A DNA stretch of 14,916 nt from Gnomoniopsis sp. IMI 355080 (taxonomy: Eukaryota; Ascomycota; Sordariomycetes; Diaporthales; Gnomoniaceae). Below are positions 8,333 through 14,916 of this stretch, one piece after another. Both the position numbers and the translations under genes were made by a program. Every line of letters begins with the position of its first letter. Positions within the stretch are counted from its first letter, which is position 1. The stretch spans positions 1-14,916 of the forward strand of contig JAPEVC010000423.1 in NCBI GenBank assembly GCA_027946555.1. Direction: 5' to 3'. Under the pieces are notes generated by a model. The model was not told where the DNA came from and did not search any database. It saw only the letters and a list, made by a program, of their open reading frames with translations.

Positions 8333-11167
8333 TTACCCAAAACGAATCTGCGAATTAGGGTCCCACGTTCCACTCTGCGCGCGTCCGCCTTGGGCAGAAG
8401 GACCTCCCTGGCCATTTCCACCAGCAGTCGGCGGAGCTCCGAACTTGATGCCCATCTCCGGATTCCACATCTGTAGCGGCGGCACAGGTCTCGGCTGAGG
8501 TTGCTCAGGTGGTTGTGCGTAGTCTTCCCGGGCCCAGGATTGAATTCGCGCCTCTGCGGGCGGTGACATAGGTGCAAGGGGCGACGGATTGGATTGGTAG
8601 AATTGCTGTGGGCTTGTTGGGCTTTGGTAGCTGGACTGAGGCGGTGGTTGCTGCTGACCGAGTGAAAGGGATGAAAGGGGCGGCATGGCAATTTCGCTGC
8701 GTGATGTTAGCGTCAACTTCAACGAAAACCCAGGACGAGAATAGGGGCTCACTCTTCCATTGCTCTGGCGTCTTTCCTCCTCGCACCCACCCAATCTCGA
8801 CAGCGGTCCCTGAAAGAGCCCACGATCTTACTCAGGTCGTTGTAGAACTTCCTGCCAACCTCCACATTGCTGACAATCTCCTTGTATTTGTAGTAAGCAT
8901 TGTCCAACGCCTGCAATGCAGCTTCTCTCTCTCTAGTGCCTCTGTCACCTGCAGTCTTCTTCTGTGACTCAAAGTCGCGATTCGTACGTGTCACATCGGA
9001 CAGCATCTTGTCCTGTTCTGCGGCCTCTTTGTCGATGAGCGCAAGATCAGCCTCGTACATGCTGTCGAGGCGCTTTTCGAAAAAGTCCTCAAAATGTGCG
9101 GGAACAATCTGTGTGTTTGGATATGCCCTCTCCAGTCGCGCCGCCTCTTTCATAATATCGGGTCTGATATCGTCTGCCTTGGCCTTGTCACGGAGGGCTT
9201 CTGCACGCCGCCTGCGTCGTGACTCGAGCCGCTGGAGGTCATTATACGCACTTCGTAGTCGGCCGAGTGCGGGCTTGATAGTCTCCGGAATCTCGGTCTT
9301 CCTACTTTGTGGAATAGCGTCCATAAGACTGCGGTCAGATCCGGCAAGGATGGAAAGGGTGCTCTCCACCGCCAGGTATTTCTCTCGTACGACGCCATCA
9401 CTTGATGTACTAGAGGCGAAGTACCCCTCAACATCCGTCGCCTGTTTCCATAGCTTGACACCTTGAGGATCGTCCCTGCTCGCTGGTCTCATCCAGCGCT
9501 GAGTTCCGTACTTCATTCGCAACCGCTGGTCCTCCTCTTCCTCTGTCGTCAAAAGTGATTTGCCCTCGTCGAATATGGCACGATTACTTGCCCGGAGCTT
9601 GTCAATGTCGGCAAAACTCCGTTGCACGCGGCTGAGAGCATCGGCTTGTCGGATTTCCTCAGCGTGCTGTACCAGCGTTCCTGGTAGCCCGAGCGGCTTC
9701 TCCAATGCTTGTAGTGAGCCAGGCAGGTTGAGCGAGGACAAGATCTCGTGGAGCTTCTCGTTTAGGACCTCAAGTTCTTGGATAATGTTCTGGTTGACCA
9801 AACGATCCCTCCTCTCTTCATAGATCGACACTGCCACATGAACAGAATACGGGACGAGCTTGCCAAAGAGTGGTGGTCCGAATTCGGTTTTGTCTCCCAA
9901 ATGTTCCGTGGGGCTCGCAACCTCAGGCGGGACGCGAGCAATCGCCATATTCGCACGGTCGAGGAGCTTCAGCTCCGATTTGGATGGGACAGGATCTAGA
10001 AGAATTAGCACTGCTGTCTTCTTGTGCAGAGTACATGTTACTTGACTTACTGAGATAAATCACATCGTTATCCTTTTCTGCCCTTTTCAAATCCTCTTCA
10101 ACCCTTCTCTTCAGGCCGTTTAGATCGTCTAGTACAACCTTGCTCAGGTAGCCCCCCCTGCTCTCCTTCAACCCCTCATTGACGCATGTCACGGCGTCCA
10201 TCAGCCGGGCCACCTCTTCGCCGTACTTGCGCTTCTCCAGACAGTCACATGCAGCTCTGTACTGCGCAGCTGCGGCAAAATGATGATGTTTCGCGCTCAT
10301 ATGGTGGATCCAGGCACTGCTGATCGACTCGCTCTTCATGGCTGCCTCGCCGGACAGGTTGTACAGATCACTGACTCTAGCAGCAACCTTGGAAATCGAA
10401 GCGTCTTTGTAGCCATCCACCACGGCCTTCTGCCAGAAACACTCCTGGCTTTGGGCAAGCTGCAGCTGCATCAGGGACTCAAGGGTACTTTCGTCCATGT
10501 CCTCGGGCGGAGTCGGCATGCGTAGCTCGGGCAGGATGACATCTTTCATGTGTTTAAAGACACCCGCTGAGTAACTAAAGTTTGCAGCAGCTGATTTGAG
10601 GCCTTCGGTAGTAGAGCGATTCGAGGCCAGGGCAAGCTGGGAGTAGAGCACAGCAAGATTAAAGAGGATGCTCATTAGCTCGTACTTCAGGTTGTTCTGG
10701 ATGAGGGGCCGCTCGGTGTTGTATCCTATGGCCGGGTACCACGTGAAGTCTGCGCCTATCTGCAGTAGGGTTCACCGGTGTTAGTCCATTCTCAAGGCTC
10801 GCTGGAGGCCACATCTTGGCAGGAGGGTGCATACATCGATCGGGAACTTGCCCGATATCCAGACAAGCTGGGCGGCGTAGGCCTGCAGCTTCTTGACGCC
10901 GCTAGCGTGGGCCTCGCGAACGTTTGTCGCATCTCTGCGGAGGGCGTCGATGACCTCGAGGTCATGACGGAACATGTCAGGGTGCTGATCATATTTCTTG
11001 GAGATGTACTGGCGGATGGCGGTGGACAGCGACAGCGACGTTGACTTCCGAAAAGGAAGCGACAACTGGTTGGTGCTGGACGTCATGGCTCAGTCAGCGG
11101 GTGTGCAAAGACCACGGATAATGGTGAGCGACCGTAGCAGGATGGTGTATTGCACTCACGAGGACAT
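8333..11167 (-). CDS. palA: pH-response regulator PalA/Rim20 (BRO1 domain, ALIX homologue)
   Basis: Five exons are predicted: 11167-11160, 11075-10835, 10759-10051, 9995-8753 and 8696-8333, giving 854 aa. Introns of 84, 75, 55 and 56 nt all have GT...AG ends and CTAAC/CTGAC/CTAAT-type branch points, and every join is in frame. PalA binds YPXL/I motifs of the PacC transcription factor and bridges it to ESCRT-III (Vps32) so that PacC is cleaved at alkaline pH. The BRO1 domain covers about residues 5-370, opening with LSLPFRKS and YDQHPD. The V-shaped coiled-coil region, which carries the YPXL-binding function in the family, runs about 375-725 (it includes FGPPLFGKLVP). A Pro/Gln-rich tail follows from about 740. 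The tail has two related motifs, WNPEMGIKFG (811-820) and WDPNSQIRFG at the very end. The length fits the family. One GCCAAG hexamer lies on the coding strand about 190 nt upstream of the start (11364-11359). Confidence 0.93.
11076..11159 (-). other. palA first intron containing an alternative in-frame ATG
   Basis: The 84-nt intron begins GTGAGT, has the branch-like GCTGACTGAGCC and ends CCAG. It follows an 8-nt coding exon. If it is retained, the first ATG reads only three codons to TGA. A second ATG at 11086, within the intron's last 11 nt, is in frame with exon 2 and would give an N-terminus MTSSTNQ instead of MSSTNQ. Confidence 0.6.
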
Positions 11168-13005
11168 GACGACCAGAAGCACAGTCCTCGCCGCGGAGGA
11201 CGCTGGAGGTGAAGCTCAAGCTGCAAAGAACTGGAGCGGTGAAAATGACCTCATTCCATGCCACCAACAAAACGAGGCTGCAGTGGCTTGCCTGCCTGCC
11301 TGCACATGCTTGCCGAGCTCCCCAAAGCTCCCCTTCCTCCGTGGCGGGGTGCCGTTCTCTTGGCCTGCTGACTAACACAAAATCATATGGAACTTTGGGC
11401 CCAAACAAAATCACCAAGTCGAATCCGCCATTCATCCTCACCCTAATCAATCAACACTTTCACAAGAATCGACGACTTCCGGTAAACTCCAATCACTTTT
11501 GAAGTTTTATTTTCATTTTATTCAGGCCGGGACTTCGCCCATACTTACGCGTTCGCTATTATTGCCGACCCTTGAAGCCCGGAGGGAACACCCCAATGGA
11601 CTATTTTCTGCGCCGTGACTCTACACAAAGCATGTGCTGAAGTTTCTTCAGGCTCAAACTTTGGCAGCAGGAATGTTTTCATGGGTTTTCGATAGACGGC
11701 CTCTTGAGTACGGTACCTTATGGAATCCTCGGCGGGTACAGGTAGTCAGCCTTCTCTAGGGTGAAACAGGCCGACAACCTAATTAAAGAAACAGTTGCAG
11801 CACATGTCTTCTACCACTCGAGAGCCGTTTGAAACACAAAACGACAAATAAGCATCTTTTAGGGCTCCCAGTCGGCTGGGTCGGACAGTTATGGTACTGT
11901 AGAGAACAAAGGAGTTTTGCATCGACTAAGAAGCGACCGATATATCGACACTGCCTGTGTCAATGTCACCCGGTTCACCCCCGACTAACGCCAACCCTAA
12001 TGCACGCTTCGGCGTTGGCAGATGCTAGACTCTTCTTTGCGCCGCTTACACCGAGACAATAGCAGCCGCCCGGAGATTTTTTTATTGATTGCGGCTGAGA
12101 AACTCTCAAACGGAGCTTTCCACCCCAGAAACACCGGACTGATGTGAACACGAGTCCGGCCCAACTCAATCCTGTCAATGATGGTCACAACTCACCATGC
12201 CTCAGCGACGATCCAACTCACGCCTCTGAGCGTGCCGCTTCGATCTATGAAACATCGCATGCGAAGAAGGGAGAGTATCCTGTGCGCGAACACTCGGCAG
12301 CGCGCAACCCAGCATTCCTCCGACATCCGAGTGCGCCTCTGGGTAGAACCACTGGAAGATGTCATCGAAAGCCGGTTTGATCTCGTCCGTTCGCCTCGAG
12401 CTTCGAGCAAGTGCTGATACTGGCCGGGGCTTTCCTCGGGGAACATTCAGCTACATATTTATCTTTGGCCGTGGTCGCCGATCAGTGGCCCCCATCCCGC
12501 CCCATCTCACTCATCAATCTGCCCCAGCAGGCCGGGCCGAATCATGCAGGGCCGTCGATCTCCGGCATGAGAAGTGAGACTTACGGACATCCCCCAACAT
12601 CACCTTGCGCAATCATTTCACAAGCAAGCAAATTGAGAATTACACGATGTCGTGAGGTCTGTTGCCCCAGTAGGGCTTCACGCCCGTCAAGATATCCTAA
12701 TCAGAAAGTTTACACGGTCCCGAAGACCCCTACCCCAGACCAAATTTGGCCCGGGCGCTACGACTGTGGCAATGGTTGCTTCAATATAGCGCCTTGAAGT
12801 TTGAAGTTTTAGCGTACACGCACTGTTCGTCTAATTTTATCAAAAACTTTTTGAAGTACGATTGTCGTCAAGTGTCCGTCTATCGATCCGCGAAGTTTTG
12901 CAGATTGTGTCGAAACACCCCTCGTGTTGCTGAAAATACATGTCACCAGGGCTGCCGGTCATCCTGCGGCTAGTGATTCGAAATATTCTACCACCGTGTG
13001 AGGAG

Positions 13006-13506
13006 CCTGGCACACACCCTTCATGTCTCAGCCCCACGGGCACTGGCTCACTGCTATCTGGCGACCCGTACCTGTTACTAGCTAAACAAGGTCGCGGATG
13101 CCAAGTACCGTCACTTCGCACTATCACGGCCAAGTCCATGTACATCCCGAAAATAACAAATGATAGCACCGCTCGGTTATGCTACTTAACCAAGTCCAAG
13201 TCCCTAAGCTACTTCGGCCAGCCTTGGAGTAGAAATGGCGGCAATCCGGCTCGTGGTGTGGGGTGTGTAGGTGAAGGAGTCTATGGAAGTAGGGGCTGCT
13301 TTAGGGAGACTTCTGACAAGATGTCCGCGCGTCTGTTAGGCCGGATACACTGCAGACGTAGGGCGGCCGTCCATCAAACCTTGAGTCCTGTGTGGCTTCG
13401 TATAAATAGACATACCCAGACGAAGATCGATGACCCAGACCCACCTCTCTTTCTAGCCCGTCGTTTCTATAAGTCTCAGCCTTCTGCCCATCCCTCGAGC
13501 CTTGGC
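13006..13506. promoter_or_regulatory. four candidate PacC hexamers upstream of the P450
   Basis: Matches to GCCARG or its complement occur at 13006-13011 (CCTGGC), 13100-13105 and 13129-13134 (GCCAAG), and 13501-13506 (CTTGGC). PacC binds this hexamer in fungi. The motif is short, and some copies are expected by chance. Confidence 0.3.
13401..13408 (+). promoter_or_regulatory. TATA box of the P450 gene
   Basis: TATAAATA lies 125 nt upstream of the P450 start codon and matches the core TATA consensus. The following 5' leader is pyrimidine-rich in places, which fits a fungal promoter. Confidence 0.55.
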
Positions 13507-13532
13507 AGCCACGCGGAGACTCATCTCACATC

Positions 13533-14916
13533 ATGGCTTTCGAAATTCCGTTAGTATTTTTGTACTTTGCAGTACCGAGTCTGCTCCTGTCTGCAATAAG
13601 TCAGCTCTTAAGATGGAGCAACAAGAAGGGTTCTACTGAGGCCAAGTTCCCTGGCCCACTACAATTACCTCTGGTGGGCAGGGTCCATGACTTAGACAGG
13701 TTTGGCTTGTGGTTGAAGTTCAAGGAGTGGGCAGATATTCATGGCCCCATCTATCAGACAAGCATGATCGACCAGACATTCATCATCGTGTCAGACGAGC
13801 AGATCGCAGAAGAGCTTCTTGTCAAGAGAGGGCACATATACTCGGGCCGGCCTCAGATTAGGGCGCTGATCAACCACAAGCATGGCATCCAATACCTCGC
13901 CTTGATGGACCGCACCGGTAGGTGCCACATCAAGTTCAAACCATGGATAGTTTCGAGGATGCTAACCAAATGCCTCAGACAACTGGACAAGACAACGCAA
14001 ATGGGTCCACGCGGCCATGGCCGAGGCCCACAGGCACCATTTCTACGGGCATATCGAGGCCGAGACGAAGCGATACCTGATGATGTTGATGACGGACCCG
14101 GTGCGCTTCATTGACCACTCGCGGGAGCACTGCGGGCGCATCATGTCCCGGCTCGCCTGGGACGAGGCCTCACAGGGTAAATGGAACGGCGAATCTGCCG
14201 ACGGCACGCTGCACTGCATGTCCATCTCCGGCCCCATCGTCAACGTCGCGACGCCCCTCTGGCACATCCCCGAGCGCTTCAACGTGTGGAAGTCCTTTGA
14301 GAAGAAGCGCGAGACGGCCCAGCGTGCCTGGTGGACCAACAACTACCGTGTGGCCAAGCAAAAGTTCGTCAAAGGCCAGCTGCCTAGCGATACGTGGGCG
14401 TACCGCTACATTGAGCAGGTCTCGCGGGAGCAAAAGGGTGGTCTCGAGCAGACTCAGGACGAGGAGGAGTTTGCGGCTTGCACGATTGGGTTCTTCAATC
14501 TTGTGGGCGTGGTTACGATTTCGGGACCGCTCAAGTTCTTCTTGCAGGCTATGGCGCTGACGCCGGAGTGGCAGCGCAAGGCGCAGGAGGAGATTGATCG
14601 TGTCTGTGGTGACCGGATGCCGACTATCGCGGACTCGCCGAACATGCCTATTGTGAGGGCTTGCTTGAAGGAGACGACCAGGTGGAGGTCCGGTACTCCG
14701 CTGGGTAAGTTTTCTTGGTCTCAGCAGTGTTGGCTAGTCGGGAGGATCTATTGCTGACTGTGCGTTTTTCTGTTGCGTAGGTGTTCCTCATCAAGCTGAG
14801 AGGGACGATGAGTATCGCGGTGTTAAGATCAAGAAGGGCACCGTCGTTCTCGCTTGTGAATGGTAAGCTTCTCTCACCCAATTTCTCTACACCCTCACAA
14901 CGCCACTCCCTCCCAC
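13533..14916 (+). CDS. cytochrome P450 monooxygenase, 3' end outside window
   Basis: The exons visible are 13533-13917, 13979-14704 and 14781-14862, giving 397 complete codons. A third donor (GTAAGC) at 14863 starts an intron that runs to or beyond the window edge. Introns of 61 and 76 nt have GTAGGT...CTCAG and GTAAGT...CGTAG ends, both in phase 1. P450s are heme-thiolate monooxygenases. Visible features are an N-terminal membrane anchor (about 5-27), a Pro-rich hinge (FPGPLQLPLVG), the C-helix WTRQR (131-135), an I-helix region with VGVVT (304-308) and the K-helix ExxR (Glu360-Arg363). The Cys heme loop lies past the window, so it cannot be checked. The region after the K-helix (GVPHQAERDDEYRG) and the GPL segment after the I-helix resemble fungal P450s usually labelled O-methylsterigmatocystin oxidoreductase-like. 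That label says little about the true substrate. No secondary-metabolite synthase lies in the window. Confidence 0.88.

Larger units (their letters stand above)
11168..13532. other. long divergent intergenic region between palA and the P450 gene
   Basis: About 2.4 kb. The left part holds the palA promoter, with a TGCC repeat at about 11288-11303 and a perfect 12-bp palindrome TTTGGGCCCAAA at 11394-11405. The middle has several overlapping open frames of 70-128 codons on both strands and one of 204 codons (12940-13554) on plus. None shows a domain signature or a convincing splice chain, so no gene is called. The palindromes CCAAATTTGG (12740-12749, also a CArG-box match) and GCCCGGGC (12749-12756) abut each other. 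The right end holds the P450 promoter. An old, decayed insertion in the middle cannot be excluded by eye. Confidence 0.5.

Noticed and set aside
8900..9466. 188-codon plus-strand frame
   Set aside because: It is antisense to palA exon 4, whose protein motifs are clear; the frame is a shadow of GC-biased coding sequence.
12144..12797. Chain of overlapping plus-strand frames (about 70-128 codons) and a minus frame at 12192-12446
   Set aside because: I could not build a splice chain with consistent phase, and no protein family was recognised.
12940..13554. 204-codon plus-strand open frame
   Set aside because: No domain or motif is recognisable, it overlaps the P450 TATA box and start codon in another frame, and its composition looks random.
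1..14916. CRISPR array, prophage, bacterial-type toxin-antitoxin or other mobile system
   Set aside because: No spaced direct repeats, integrase, transposase or bacterial gene organisation is visible; intron-bearing fungal genes explain the window.

Overview
This window is nuclear DNA of a filamentous ascomycete (Pezizomycotina, most likely a Sordariomycete). The genes are interrupted by short introns (55-176 nt) with GT...AG borders and CTNAC-like branch points. Start contexts are fungal (for example ACAAAATGGC), and the protein families are typical of moulds. No bacterial operon structure, rRNA, tRNA, CRISPR array or intact transposon was seen. Exon joins were worked out by hand from splice signals, reading-frame phase and protein motif continuity. 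No transcript evidence was available.

Layout, left to right: (1) minus strand 1636-315, a secreted or membrane-anchored SGNH/GDSL esterase in two exons; (2) minus strand 3695-2532, an unrecognised two-exon protein with an ordered N-terminal third and a long disordered tail; (3) plus strand 4984-6082, an arylamine N-acetyltransferase in two exons with its full Cys-His-Asp triad; (4) plus strand 6640-7929, a single-exon protein with a VOC/glyoxalase-like N-terminus fused to two cupin domains; (5) minus strand 11167-8333, palA/RIM20, the BRO1-domain scaffold of the ambient-pH pathway, in five exons; (6) plus strand 13533 to the window edge, a membrane-anchored cytochrome P450 cut off before its heme-cysteine loop. 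Intergenic stretches are long: about 0.9, 1.3, 0.56, 0.4 and 2.4 kb.

PalA is a conserved housekeeping-type regulator: it binds YPXL/I motifs in PacC and links ESCRT-III to PacC processing. The NAT, cupin and P450 genes are the kind found in xenobiotic or secondary metabolism, but they do not form an obvious biosynthetic cluster because no backbone synthase is present. The NAT and cupin genes are adjacent and co-oriented, which allows, but does not prove, a shared role in aromatic amine or aromatic compound turnover.

The observations most worth following are: the 8-nt first coding exon of palA, whose intron retention creates a minimal uORF while a second in-frame ATG inside the intron preserves the protein; a dense GATC cluster with a perfect dyad upstream of the NAT; the VOC-bicupin fusion with a Gln-for-Glu metal position; the transmembrane-tailed SGNH hydrolase; the non-canonical I-helix of the P450; and possible PacC hexamers upstream of that P450. 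No clearly new multi-gene system was found.
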